A DNA stretch of 64,000 bases from NCBI GenBank assembly GCA_037074705.1, contig CM073590.1, positions 241,855,601 to 241,919,600 on the forward strand. Reading direction: 5' to 3'. Positions 11,681-24,041 of the stretch are shown here, in pieces. The translations under genes were made by a program, and so were the position numbers. The notes beneath the pieces were generated by a model, which was given only the letters and a program-made list of their open reading frames with translations, was not told the origin of the DNA and did not search any database. The stretch is from Zhengitettix transpicula. Its lineage: Eukaryota; Arthropoda; Insecta; Orthoptera; Tetrigidae. Within the stretch, counting starts at the first letter, position 1, and every line of letters starts with the position of its first letter.

Positions 11681-12200
11681 CTGCGAGGGCTATTCTCTTG
11701 CAGCCAGAACCTTGTAGAAGAGACACGAAGGGGCTACCTTTGGGGATGCCTTTTCCTCTCCGTCTTTGAACTAAGGTTCCCCACAAGCCGAGGCACCTCG
11801 GCCAGTTCTGAGAAGTTTCCGGGGTCACAGACCTTGGGCATACGGTTAGAGTGTTTCCTGTTCCCATTGGAATAATCGGCCAGCTGCCTCCTAAACTGGT
11901 CGAGGCACGGAGATGGGAATGCTGCGTCCCCACAGCAAAACCCTCTCCCGCTATCGGAAGGGCGTGGGACAAGTACCCAATGCCCGACCTACCCGATGCA
12001 GGTTTTCCTAGGGTTTTCCCTCCATTTCTTTAGGGGAATGCCGGGTAGGATCCTTAAAATATAGCCCGGGGGCCCTAGTTAACCCTTGGCTACCTTCCTC
12101 TACCCTTCCGCATCCCCCCTTTCAAATCCCTTCCTATGCTATTAAAGGGGAGTTGTCCAATATGGATCACCCTCATGTAGCCTGCTGCCCTAAAAAAAAA
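11681..12200 (+). mobile_element. A-tailed retroposon family A, near-full copy
   Basis: Starts with the CTGCGAG...CTTGCAG hairpin, runs through GGTTCCCCACAAGCCGAGGC, CGGCCAGCTGCCTCCTAAAC and TTAACCCTTGGCTACC, and ends CTGCTGCCCT plus A9. See 44774-45338 for the family description. Confidence 0.9.
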
Positions 12201-12870
12201 CTACTCACCCCCTGTAAAAGTCGTAAATATACAAGACGAAAGTCAGTTTTGTTAAGTATCTAGATGTTGGAGAAATTTAGGACTGCCAACTTTTACCTCA
12301 CACCAAGGCTCAGGCGCGCAAGTGTCGATGATGACGTCACCTTTCGCCCATCCAGCTTTTGATATTATTTATTGTCTCGTCGGTGCCTTGTTGGCCCTGG
12401 ATGGTGGAGTTTCGCGGGGGGGCAAGTAGTTTCTCTTTTGTCCACGCGGAGGGGGGGGGGGATTTTCCCGTTCCCTTTCCACTTAGCCTCCGTCCGTGGT
12501 TTGTTATCGTCTCAGTCTCGGGGGCCACCGGGCGTCACGTAGCCCGATGCTCGATAATGCTTTATAGTTCCGCAGGAATGTGTACCGTGTTGATCTATGT
12601 GCACAGATTGTCAGTCTCGTGCTCGAAATATTACAACCCGCGCGGTACAGTCAGGTTCCGGCTGTCATTCTCTGCGGCCTCAAAGGTGAGCGAGCGAGTG
12701 AGCGCGGGCAGACGGCGTGTCGAAGGCTAATAACCCGCACCAACATCCCCGAGGAGGCTTCCGCTATGTTACGGGATTGCGTAACTCCATGTGAAATTAA
12801 GACACGCGAGGTGCAAGTAACCAAATATATATATATATCCGTCACCTCGCAAACGCAAGAAAGGACAACG

Positions 12871-12872
<2 letters not shown>
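12201..12872. other. Unassigned sequence, locally GC-rich
   Basis: Contains a G-run (about 12450-12461) and the 36-bp block 12277-12312 that is repeated exactly at 14820-14855. No convincing gene. Confidence 0.4.

Positions 12873-12917
<45 letters not shown>
12873..12917. repeat. (TA)n microsatellite
   Basis: About 23 TA repeats, directly followed by the TTGTAATAACC end of the next element. Confidence 0.95.
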
Positions 12918-12921
<4 letters not shown>

Positions 12922-14046
12922 AATAACCGATAAAATAAAATAAATCATCAATTTAAACCAACAATTTTTTATTTATTAAAACACAATTTTCAATTACAAA
13001 AATCTGATGAAATTTTATAAAATCAAAACAATTTTATTTACATAGAATACATTTGATAAACTTATTTGGATTCTGTACCCTCAAGGCCTTTACTGGGTTG
13101 ATAAGGAAAACAGAACATAAATTTACAATTAAACAAATACAGTTACAATAAATGAAAAAAGAAATGATTGAAACGAAAGGAACGAAATCTGACACTTTTT
13201 ACCCTTTATTAGCAATTTACAATTATTAATTCAGAAAATTAAACTTACACGCTCTTTGGTCCACACAGTCACTCACTTACAGGCTTAAAAGTCCCCAGGC
13301 TGCGCTCACACTCTTGACGACGTTTCCCTCTCGACGAATTCAAACACTTCTGCTGGCAGACAGACCTCCACGATGAAACTCCCAACTGTTGACGACTGAT
13401 GTCCAGCTGATTACTTTCGGCCCTGCGAACCTGCACCAGCGATCTCTCCCAGCTGACACGTCCGTCTCCTGTCCACACGAAATTATAAAGATTCCTTGAC
13501 TTCCTCTATATCTCCTCTATAACTCCTCTATAACTGTTTCGGTCACTTTAACTTGGGCCTACGTCCGTCCCTGCGGACCTGCACCATCGCTCTCCCCGCT
13601 GACACGTCTGTCTCCTCTTCAACCGAAAATAATAATGCAACTCCCTACTGTCCAACTGCCCTCTTATTTATATCGCGGCTCCCGGATATTCCCTTGTTTT
13701 CACAGTTGTTTTGAAATTACATATTCGCCAAAACAAACACCATCTGTTAGCTTTCTCCCGCTCCGAGAGCCACTTAATCAATTACAATAAGCATCTCCTT
13801 TTAGTATAATTGCCTCGTCCATCTGTTATGATGCCTTTCAGGGTTCCGTCGGTCACACAATTTGCCCTAAGAGCTGCCAAAATGCTCTAATTATCTGTCC
13901 TTCCCTTCTCTAAAAATCCACTTATCTGTCATTTTATCATTATTTTTAATATGTATTAACCACTCAAGGATCCCCAGTCTCAGTTTGTAAACAACTCTGA
14001 TAAAAATAAGAACAGAATTTCTGTCCTTCTGAGCTGGTTATTACAA
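12918..14046 (+). mobile_element. TTGTAA-ended element, copy 1 (full length)
   Basis: Begins TTGTAATAACC after (TA)n and ends GGTTATTACAA before (TA)5, giving ~11-bp terminal inverted repeats. Conserved internal blocks, in order: a TCAAGGCCTTTACTGGG block (~13083), GAACGAAATCTGAC (~13182) and a TCACTCACTTACAGG block (~13268). The 3' ~90 bp reappears inverted at 23545-23640. No open frame of note. Flanking TA on both sides fits a TA-targeting DNA transposon; the class is unproven. Confidence 0.75.
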
Positions 14047-14056
14047 TATATATATA

Positions 14057-14702
14057 TTGTAATAAACACTTGGAAAGGCTTTTATTAAATGAAAGAATTA
14101 ATTATTTAAAAACAAAAGATTTTTATTGTGGCAATCACTCAAACAATTTACAGATTTATATATTAGATTTCTCAGGGTCTTTACTAGGTTTGATAATGGA
14201 CAAATCGATAATATTTATAATCTTATCAACAACAAATTACAAATAAAATAAAAGAAGTTCACTCGTCAATTAAACTAGAACATTTAAAATGAGACCAAAT
14301 TTAAAAGTGAAAAGATTGACTCTGATTAACAATTTTAATCAAAAAGAAGAGAACGAAATCTGACGGCTATCTTTCAATTACGTTTACATAATTAATTATT
14401 TCGTAAATTGTTACTCACGTCTGCCCAGCATTCCAGCGTACCTTTATTTTCGAGAACACTATTGTGGGTTTTACTCTGCTTCTAAACTCACAGATTCTAA
14501 ATCAAAATTTTTAAGCCAAAATTTTATATGTCGTCAGGAACTCGGATGATCCTCTTATATATACGCCATTTTGACGGGCCTTCCGACAAAGGAACAGAGC
14601 CGGCTTTTCTATTGTTGTTTCAAAGGCTCCTGCCGCTACAAAGGATTTCTCAAGCAATTTATATTTTTAATTTCACTCAATTAATGTCTTAATTAATTGG
14701 CA
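14057..14702 (+). mobile_element. TTGTAA-ended element, copy 2
   Basis: Starts TTGTAATAAACAC right after (TA)5. Carries TCAGGGTCTTTACTAGG (~14172), GAACGAAATCTGACGG (~14353), TTACTCACGTC (~14410) and ACTCACAGATTCTAAA (~14487). Its right end lacks TTACAA and runs straight into (TA)n at about 14703. Confidence 0.72.
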
Positions 14703-14716
14703 TATATATATATATA

Positions 14717-15240
14717 TTGTAATATTCAACAGGTAGATTTTAATTAAATGAAAAGATAATCAAGATTTAAAACATAAAATAAAATTTATTTTCACTTTGT
14801 GACTTCAAACACAAAACAATTAGGACTGCCAACTTTTACCTCACACCAAGGCTCAATTAAAATTTTTATATCTCAAGGCCTCTACTGGGTTTGATAATGA
14901 ACACACAAAAATGATTTAAAATCTTATTAACAAAACAGTTTACAATTTATCTAAACAATATGTCGATAGAATGAAAGAAATTAAAAAGTAGAGAAACTAA
15001 CTTTGATTGACAATTAAAAGAGAACGAAATATGACTTTATATTTTAATTAGCGTTTACGATATTATTCAAAATTATGTTACTTACGGACCGTCGGTCTGG
15101 AACCAGAACAATCAATTTTACCTCGTTCGGACACTTTTACACATATAACGCGTGTATTTTGGTTTAGTTTTGCTTTGTTTTGGAAGTGTTGACTGCTGTG
15201 GTTTGGAGAATTCGAAATCGTGCACGTGCGTGGGGGTGGA
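14717..15240 (+). mobile_element. TTGTAA-ended element, copy 3, right end not found
   Basis: Starts TTGTAATATTC after (TA)n. Has TCTACTGGGTTTGATAATG (~14879), GAACGAAATATGAC (~15023) and TTACTTACGGACC (~15079). It also contains the 36-bp block shared with 12277-12312. The end is set roughly where similarity fades. Confidence 0.65.
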
Positions 15241-15985
15241 GGAGATAAATATTACCATCCAAGTAATTTTCGTGTCCTGTCTCGATTGTTGGCCTCAACA
15301 TGACAGAATTGTTGGCCATTGTTGACTACGGAACAGCTGCTGCGTGCTATAACTCTTGTGACAATGGAAGGATCAGTGAAACTGACATTTTGACGAATTT
15401 TTCTAATAATGAAAAAAAAAGTAAATGAATCGGAGACTATAATGGAGGGGACGGAGATAAACTAGACAGTTGTTCTACGCTCACCGCAGCTGGTGGATGT
15501 GATTATGAGAGGCTCCGTATTGCGTTACGTGTATACGTTTTAAGTGTCACCGATCTTCAAATATCATGAGTTCTTCTGTAAAATTTTCCAAGTTGTTGTC
15601 TCTGATATAGTCCGAGGCAGAATCGTCGTGAGAAAGGGGCCACAATTTGTTAGTGAAGAGTTCATCAAAGGCCCAACAATTTAGTACGACGGCTTGCCAG
15701 CAATCAATCCCGGAGGCCGAAGCCTTAGCCAGTGGTCAACCCCTGAGTCGACGCCTTGCAGTGGTCCTGACTAACGTCATCACTGCACTTAACCCGTTCT
15801 GCCGGCTGTGAGATACGGAGACGTCGGTACGAGAGCTACAGCAAGCAACACAACACAGAATAGCAATACGTATTTGGTACGGGCAGCAGAGCTCTTCTTT
15901 GTAAAAACAACAGGTGCCTGAGATAAGAGTTCTTCATGCTTAACTGTCATAAACTTATATAAAAATTTCTTTAATGGTCAATAAT
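15241..15985. other. Unassigned sequence
   Basis: Mixed composition. No gene or repeat recognised. Confidence 0.35.
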
Positions 15986-16533
15986 TTTTGATTTAACGTA
16001 AAAGCCCAGCCCACAAAAAATAATTCTTTACATACTCTTAAATTATTTAATATCAGGCCTTGGTTTTTCACTGATTCTACACTTCACTTTAAAATTTGGC
16101 AAGTTTGACTGTATTCCGTTGATTGCTCCTCTCCACAATAATTCACCAATGTTCTACTGGATTAATTTCTCCACGAAGATTTTGGAAAGTTCTATTCTGA
16201 CGAAAACTGCTCTTACTTTCCAATATTTACGCTGCAATATTTCCTGTTAATGTTTTACTTTTTATTAATTCAGAACTTTAACTAGTTGTACATTAACCAT
16301 GTCTAGTCTCTGCTCTAGTTTTATTACTTGTTCTGCTCCTCGTAATGTTTCTCCGCCAAGTAACTATCCTAGTGCTCTCGAGTTTCAGCGCGCATACGCC
16401 ATTTCGGCATTTTCACAAAGCAACAGAGCTCAGCGCTATTGTTGCTCTGCTCGCCTTACCGCTATAATGGATTTATCAAACATTTTAAATTTTATGTCTA
16501 AACAGTTAATGGTATAATTAACTATTGCTACAA
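15986..16533 (+). mobile_element. TTGTAA-ended element, copy 4, 3' part
   Basis: TCACTGATTCTACACTTCAC (~16067) matches the same block in copies at 57313 and 62432. The end is TTGCTACAA against (TA)n at 16534. The 5' half is missing or too diverged to see. Confidence 0.55.
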
Positions 16534-16621
16534 TATATATATATATATATATATATAATATTTGTAATGTAAAATGTACGGCAGGATAATATTTTAAGAA
16601 GGAGAAGGTGTAGACAGGCAA

Positions 16622-16690
16622 TATGTAATCCACATAGTGGCCACTCTTATAGCATAGGAAAGGGAATGAAAGAGGAAGGTAGCCAAGGCG
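16622..16690 (-). repeat. 3' fragment of retroposon family A
   Basis: Minus-strand match to the family A tail region (GGAAGGTAGCCAAGG and TAGCATAGGAAAGGG on the plus strand). Confidence 0.7.
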
Positions 16691-16724
16691 CCGCAGAGCT
16701 GTACTTTACTGATCCTACGCCGAA

Positions 16725-17460
16725 TTTGTAATGCAGGTTTTTCTAGGGTTTGTTATGCATCACTTTTAGGCGAATTGCCAAGGTAGGATCCTTTAACTAG
16801 AGCCCGGGGCCCCCTAGTTAACCCTTGGCTTCCTTCCTCTACCATTCCGCATCCCCACTTTCAAATCTCTTCCTATGAATTACCGGGTAGGATCCTTAAA
16901 CTAGAGCCCGGGGGCCCCTAGTTAACCCTGAGGCTACCTTCCTCTACCATTCCGCATCCCCCCTTTCAAATCCCTTCCTATGAATTACCGGGTAGGATCC
17001 TTAAACTAGAGCCCGGGGGCCCCCAGTTAACCCTGGGGCTACCTTCCTCTACCATTCCGCATCCCCCCTTTCAAATCTCTTCCTATGAATTACCGGGTAG
17101 GATCCTTAAACTAGAGCCCGGGGGCCCCTAGTTAACCCTGAGGCTACCTTCCTCTACCATTCCGCATCCCCCCTTTCAAATCTCTTCCTATGAATTACCG
17201 GGTAGGATCCTTAAACTAGAGCCCGGGGGCCCCTATTTAACCCTGTAGCTACCTTCCTCTACCATTCCGCATCCCCCCTTTCAAATCCCTTCCTATGAAT
17301 TACCGGGTAGGATCCTTAAACTAGAGCCAGGGGCCCTATTTAACCCTGGGGCTACCTTCCTCTACCATTCCGCATCCCCCCTTTTAAATCCCTTCCTCTG
17401 CTATTAAAGGGGAGTTGCCACCACGTGGGTCACCCTCATGTGGCTTGTTACTTGAAAAGA
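16725..17460 (+). repeat. Retroposon family A fragment with internal 105-bp tandem amplification
   Basis: TACCGGGTAGGATCC recurs at 16881, 16986, 17091, 17196 and 17301, exactly 105 bp apart, with a diverged first unit near 16776. Each unit spans GGGTAGGATCC through CCCCCTTTCAAATC. After the last unit the normal family A 3' end follows (AAAGGGGAGTTGCC, CTTGTTACTTGAAAAG). In other copies this segment is single, so the amplification is local. Confidence 0.92.
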
Positions 17461-18595
17461 AATACGTACTTAATTAATTGTGATAATTATTGTTATTAGG
17501 AAAATTGGTATTTAAAAGCTACGAATATCGATGATGACGTCAGAATAGAATCACTTTCCATAGATATTTATAAGGTTAAAAGATGTGGTAAGAAACAGAA
17601 GTTTTGCATTATTTTGAACCTATAATTAATCATTTAATTAACGTAATACTCACGTCTTTCGTATTATAACTATATTTATTGAATAAAATTAAATTTTTAC
17701 AGTACCAAATCAATTTAATTACTATTAATACCACTATGAAAGGATTTTAATAGTTAATGGTTCGTTCCAAGTTTATGTATGAATACAATTATTTTCAGAA
17801 ATCTCATTTACAGAGTCGAATGAGTTGAATTTTTTTTAAAGTGAGGTCTTGAGAAGTCGTTGACCTCCCTCTTCCCCCCTCCCTCCTTCCCCCTTGGTAG
17901 AGGAGGGGAAATGTTTTTGGACCGGACGTAACAGAAGCTAAAGGTTGCTCGGCGTCTTTTCTGTCGAATCATCGCAGTTAACAAGTCGCCGGGGCTTCTT
18001 CCTAACTGGAATAAAATGGCTATGGATCCAGGATTGTTGCGTGAACTCATGAGAAAATGACGCCGGTGCGCAGCTTCTTGTTCCTCTATTTCTGTTCCGT
18101 TTGGCCAGTCCGTGTTATTTTATTCCTGTCCTGGCCGTGTGAACCCTCGCAGGAGGTCAGCGGACATAAAGAAGTTGCTCCTGCTGCTGGTCCTGGAGCT
18201 GCTACCAGGAGGAACCAAAACGAAACGTCAGAGAGCATTTCAAAAGGCAGGCAGGCAGGCCGGGGTCTCTCGCTTTTCAATGCCTTACGTGTTTTTTTTC
18301 GTGTGAAGGTTTTTCTCCTGTGTGCAGGGGGAAAGAGGGGGGGGGGGATTTTCCCTCCGCATTGGCAGGGAGACAAGTAATGAATCGCTTCTACCTAGAG
18401 AATACCAGAGGAGGAGCGACTTTCATCGCTGTCGTGACAGGTGACTAGACACGTGGGGAAATATATTTATTCTTTGACACCAAGAAATTTTTTTTTACAT
18501 CCTTCACAAACAAAATTAAATTTTTTCCTTGTGTCTTCAAGCCATTAACGTTTTAATTTCAAGTAATCGGACTTGAATCTCCTTATTTATTTTCT
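17461..18595. other. Unassigned sequence
   Basis: Contains GC-rich stretches (17870-17900, 18100-18370) and a G-run at about 18336-18348. Overlapping open frames on both strands (18057-18380) share no recognisable domain. Confidence 0.35.
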
Positions 18596-18599
18596 TAAA

Positions 18600-20060
18600 G
18601 AAGGAAAGAAGATGTAGATATATACTTCTAGCGAAGAAAACAAGAGAAAACAGAAACAAAGGGGCAAATCAAAGATATGACGAGAAAGAACGTCTAGAAG
18701 ATCAAAAAGAACATGTAGAGATATAATACAAGTGATGAAAACAAAGAAAACAAGAAAAGGACAGATGATGTAGAAATACATTCCAAGCGAAGAAAACAAA
18801 GGAAACAGAAAAAAGTCGCAAATCAAAGCGATGACGAAAAAGGTCGTCTAGAAGATCAGAAAGAACATGTAGAGATATAGTCCAGGCAAAGAAAACAAAG
18901 GAACCAACAAAAGAAAAGAAGTTGTGGAAATATACTCCAAGCGAAGAAAACAAAGGAAACAAGAGAAACCAGAAACAAAGAGGCAGCTCAAAGAGATGAC
19001 GAGAAGGACCGTCTAGAAGATCAGAAAGAACATTGAAGATATATAATCAAAGCGATGAAAACAAAGGAAACAAGAAAAAGAGAGGCAAATCAAAGCGATG
19101 ACGAGAAACATCGCCTAGAAGGTCAGAAAGAACATGTAGAGATATATTCCAAGCGAAGAAAACAAAGGAAACAAAGAGGCAAATCAAAGCGATGACGAGA
19201 AAGATTGTCTAGAAGGTCGGAAAGAACATGTAGAGATATAATCGAAGCGAATAAAACAAAGGAAAGAAGATTTAGAAAGCGAAGAAAACAAAGGAAACAG
19301 AAAAAAGAGAAAAATCAAAGCGATGACGAAAAAGATCGTCTAGAAGATCAGAAAGAATATTGTAGAGATATAATCAAAGCGATGAAAACAAAGGAAACAA
19401 GAAAAAGTGAGGCAAATCAAAGCGATGACGAGAAAGATCGGTTAGAAGGTCAGAAAGAACATGTAGAGATATAATCGAAGCGAATAAAACAAAGTAAAAA
19501 AGATTTAGAAAGCGAATAAAACAAAGGAAACAGAAAAAAGAGGCAAATCAAAGCGATGACGAAAAAGATCGTCTAGAAGATCAGAAAGAACATGTAGATA
19601 TATAATCCAAGCGAAGAAAACAAAGGAAACAAGAAAAGAAAAGAAGATTTAGGAAGCGAAGAAAACAAAGGAAACAGAAAAAGAGAGGCAAATCAAAGCG
19701 ATGACGAGAAAGATCGTCTTGAAGATCAGAAATAACACGTAGAGATATATTCCAAGCGAAGAAAACAAAGGAAACAAAGAGGCAAATCAAAGCGATGACG
19801 AGAAAGATCGTCTAGAACGTCAGAAAGAACATGTAGAGGCATAATCCGAGCGATGAGAACAAAGGAAACAAGAGAAAACAGAAACAAAGAGGCAGGTCAA
19901 AGCGATGACGAGAAAGAACGTCGATAAGATCAGAAAGAACATGTAGAGATATAATCAAAGCGATGAAAACAAAGGAAACAAGAAAAGGTAAGAGTATGTA
20001 GAAATATACTCCAATCGAAGAAAACGAAGGAAACAAGAGAAAACAGAAACAAAGATTATT
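18600..20060. repeat. Purine-rich minisatellite, second family
   Basis: At least ten copies of GATGACGAGAAAGATCGTCT-like blocks followed by GAAGATCAGAAAGAACATG and TAGAGATATA, at about 18676, 18832, 18993, 19096, 19192, 19322, 19424, 19556, 19698, 19794 and 19903. Period is 95-160 bp. It shares the GATGACGAGA and AAGATCAGAA blocks with the arrays at 285-1440 and 40530-42221, so they have a common origin. No TTATTATTTAGATTATTC end is visible. Confidence 0.85.
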
Positions 20061-21815
20061 TAAAAATAATTTGTTCACTTTTTACGCACTTTTTCCCTCG
20101 CCGATTTATTCCCTTCGCGAATTTTCTGAATCAATCTTCCTGGCTCCAAATTAAATGCACTTACGTGAGGCACGAACCTGCTGCTGAAATATTTCAAGAC
20201 GATCTTTGGAAACCGCCCCCTTGAACAGAAATCATCACGGCAGCAGGAGCAAATTAATTGCGTCAACGTGAGTGACGTGCTCTGACGTCACGGCCACTAC
20301 GTCAAAGACTACTTACTATTCAGTATCAGATATATTTTTGTTTGGTAATTCCACAGTATTTAATATAATTATTTTAGATACATTAGCGCTGTTATAATTT
20401 GTAATAATATTTTTTTTTTTGAATAGAAGACCATCTATGTTCTTACGTGGAAAACCATTTAAGTTGAGGATTTAACAACCGCTGGAAAACGTGTAATGTG
20501 CATAAACACATGCAGTGTATGAGCAAAAGTAAAAAGCCACGCTAGTTAGAGAGAGTAACTGTCGTCGTCACGGTATTCGTACGCACTAATGGAGACATTA
20601 TTTAATTACCTTAACGGACGTTGCCTGTTAACATTACGTTTTTAATTGGAAAAGAGTTTCTACGGATAATTGATCCTGCGAGGGGGGGTAAAAAACAAAA
20701 TGAGAATATACAAAAACAAATTGAGTTGGGAATTTGGAGACGAAATAATAATGGAAGGAAGGCAGAGAAGGCACTGAGTCGAGGATTTGGTAATGGATGA
20801 AGGTAGCGTACCCATAGGATGTCGTATATTAAAAATATAAAGTGCAATAATATACTGCAATACCCCTGGAATTCCACTACTCGTGAAGACTAAAAGGCTT
20901 CTAAAAAAAGTCTGCTTTCTGGTGATGAACTTACTAAATTTTCTGCTCTTTTTTTGTTTTTATCTACCGGCCAACGAGTTACCCCTGAGATTTATGAATT
21001 ATGATTTATGGATTATAACATAAAAGACTCAACTGAGGATGTTCCGTTAACGTTGCTGTTAACAATTCGTAGACTGAAGCATCTTCTTTATCTTTAATAT
21101 TAAAACGAACCTCAAGTGATGGATATTGGATTGTAACATGGTATGGATGCTTATATATATATAATAATTAGAGGCCAGTATTTATTTAAAGAATTGAATT
21201 GTAAGTGTCACCAATTATTCAAAAGACGACAACGGGTAGGCCACCTTTGTTGTGTACCGCGGGGCTGTCTGAAGCAGTCTGTCTGAAATTGTGGTTGGGA
21301 GAGGAAGGAGTCTGTCTGAAATCGTAGGAGGGAGAAGTCGTAAGATTGAGAGTAACGAACAACGTGGCCCAAGTTTAAAATCAAACCGAGAGAGTTATAA
21401 GTTTAAAATCCAAGTATAAAGTCAGGACAGAGAGATTCTTTGTAAAAAAAACCCGCAAAGCATAATCAACTACTTAGAGCCACATTCAGATTCCTACGCG
21501 TACTGAGATCAACATTTTCCACGTAAAGACATTGAGTAACAATATGTCTGGCTGGATGATCCGGAGGTGCAGCAGATCGAGTTCCCGGAGGAAGATCCAA
21601 TAACTAACTTAATCGAGACCCTGAAATTAAGAGTAAAAAGTTGTTTGTGCATAACGATTGTCGTAAAAAAGCATTGAATATTTATTTATCTGTAAATTTA
21701 AAATTTGTGAGCATTGAATAAATTAATTTTTTGGTCGGTTTAATAGATTTCTGATTTGTTATCCTTCCATTTGAATTTTAATTGATGCATTAATGTGGGC
21801 AGTGTTTTATTTACC
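20061..21815. other. Unassigned AT-rich sequence
   Basis: No gene recognised. A small duplication of GAGTCTGTCTGAAAT-like text lies around 21275-21325. Confidence 0.4.
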
Positions 21816-22408
21816 ACTAGCTGGGTGCCCGGCGTTGCTCGTGTACTTATTTATATAAACTAGAAAAAGTATTTTATTGAATACTTAAATATATTCCTTG
21901 AGTATTTCAGGATATAATCGTCACTCAGTCTTCATACATTACGAAATATTACATTGATGAAATTGTTAGCTAGACTCACAACTAATACAGCGCGAAAATT
22001 AACTTACATTTTCCCTAAGGATGGTAAAGTAATTCGTATTCTTCTTTATTATCATTTGATGGAGTATTGCTGTATAAAATTATACTTTTTATTTAAAGAA
22101 CATATTTCTGCTTTATTTCATTCCTAATGAAGGAAATATTTCCTTTGTTCGTTGCGTAGTAACGTCTCTCTCTCGCGTGACGTCATTGTCTCTTGGCGCG
22201 CAGTAATTTAATATTTTATGATCACGGTTTTTAATTATAATTCTTTCCACATGTATGCTAGGCGTTTCTCACCCTCACAGTACCGTTTCTCGTATTTTGA
22301 AGAATATGTGTACCAATTTTTGTTGCATTCTGTCCACGCGATAAAATTTGTATAAAGAACAACGTAAATACATACATACAAATATACATCCTTTTTAATT
22401 ATATAGAC
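21816..22408 (+). mobile_element. CTAGCTGGGTG-family interspersed element, compact copy
   Basis: Begins CTAGCTGGGTGCCCGGCGTT and ends CATCCTTTTTAATTATATAG. Its interior matches 9938-11135 in inverse orientation (GAGTATTTCAGGATATAAT near 21898; AAGTAATTCGTATTC near 22026). Length ~590 bp, non-coding. The start contains GCCCGGCGTTGC, a motif I associate with widespread invertebrate short interspersed repeats of unsettled class. Confidence 0.7.
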
Positions 22409-22512
22409 ATAATTGCAGTGTAAATACCTCAAAAATTGGCTTCTCCAACGTGGGAGAAATTTTATTTAATTGAATTAGTAGTTAATTACTACAATATATA
22501 TATATATATATA

Positions 22513-23004
22513 TTGTAGTAATTAAAAAGAAATGTAATTAATTAATTAACAATATTTAGGGACTTGCATTGATCGCGGCGTAAAGATGCGATTTGTGTAC
22601 AAGAATATGGGGCTATAATGCTTGCTTGCTTGCTATGTGTATTGTCATTGCTGGACGCGCGGAGCTTCAGTGTGTGTGTGTTTGGGAGGCAGAGGAGTGC
22701 AGTAAAGTCAGAATGAGTGTTGTTCGGAGTCGCCGGTTTCCAGTCTTTGGGCAAACAACTGCGACTGCCGACTGTTTATTTCCCTGATGCAGAACAGTTT
22801 TGGAGTCTAGCAGACGTTCACGAGTCATACGATTCGTCAGTTTTTGACCGCCAGGTTAATTTTTCAAGTGAATAACCAAACTTTGATAAGTTTAATAACT
22901 TATTGATCGAGAGACCAGCGAAACAATTAGTGTGGTCGAATACAGCGAGCAGGAAGTGTTGTGTGTGGAAATAACAACCACAAGTAAATTCTGTGAATAT
23001 AAAA

Positions 23005-23049
<45 letters not shown>

Positions 23050-23514
23050 TATATACAAGTGTTGAACAATAATCGAGTGTGTACGAGTCCCCTTCTTTTC
23101 CGCACGGGAAAACTATAAAGTAAATTAAACAATTTATTATATGTAAACCCCAACAATAAATTATATTTTTCCGATTTCAATTTTTCACTGATTGTTTGAA
23201 GAAATAATTTTCTCACTATGTAAATTTTAATTGTTTGTCGTAAATATTCTTTATTGGAGGCGCGAAAGTCGCGCCTGAGGATCAAGCTGTGGCATATTAT
23301 CAAGTTAACTACCAACATGTAATATAATTTCAATGATTATAATAATTTTATTTTAATAAATTAACTTTGTTGTATATTTTAAACTCTGATCTTTTTAATT
23401 AAAATCCAATCATTTTAATTTTAATTTTCTTATATAGAATCTCAATTAATAGTAATTATTATATTTTGGGGCAAATTAATTTAAAAATTTAATTGTCATT
23501 TAATAGTAAATACT

Positions 23515-23518
<4 letters not shown>
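22513..23518. mobile_element. TTGTAA-ended element, divergent copy 5
   Basis: Flanked on both sides by (TA)n. Left end TTGTAGTAATTAA, right end GTAAATACTACAA. An internal (TA)n lies at 23009-23054. Internal blocks of the other copies are not clearly retained, so orientation is uncertain. The 171-residue minus-strand frame over 22818-23333 contains an IY run from the TA tract and is not a credible gene. Confidence 0.5.
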
Positions 23519-23544
<26 letters not shown>

Positions 23545-23548
<4 letters not shown>

Positions 23549-23999
23549 AATAACCAGTAAAGAAGGACATGAATTCTGTTCTTATTTTTATCAGATTTGT
23601 TTACCAACTCAGACTGGGGATCCTTGAGTGGTTTGTACAGATAAAAGATTATGATAAAATGATGGATAAGTGGCTCTCAGAGAAGGGGAGGACTATAATT
23701 GGGCATTTTGCGGCTCTTAGGGCTAAATGGTTGTGACCTGTCATCATGACGACGGAACCCTGAAAGGCATGATAACAGAAGTTTGGTGGACGATGCAATC
23801 ATATTAAAAGGAGATCATTATTTTAATTGATTGAGTGGCTCTCGGAGCGTTTCCTTATCGACCCAGTAAAGACCCTGGGGTACAGAGAGTCTGATTTATT
23901 GAAATGCATTCTAGATTAATAAAATTGTTTTGTTGATAAAATTTAATAACGTGTTTAATATAATTTACTATAACCATAATTATTGAAGACTTGGGTATT

Positions 24000-24003
<4 letters not shown>
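23545..24003 (-). mobile_element. TTGTAA-ended element, internally deleted copy 6
   Basis: Read on the minus strand it starts TTGTAATACCC, carries GGGTCTTTACTGGGTCGATA, and ends with the same ~90 bp as copy 1, including GATAAAAATAAGAACAGAAT and GGTTATTACAA. At ~460 bp it is a deletion derivative of the copy 1 type. (TA)n lies on both sides. Confidence 0.78.

Positions 24004-24038
<35 letters not shown>
24004..24038. repeat. (TA)n microsatellite
   Basis: About 17 TA repeats directly after the TTACAA end of copy 6. Confidence 0.95.

Positions 24039-24041
<3 letters not shown>

Noticed and set aside
22818..23333. 171-residue minus-strand open frame
   Set aside because: It includes an IY repeat from a (TA)n tract and spans a non-coding repeat element; no domain recognised.
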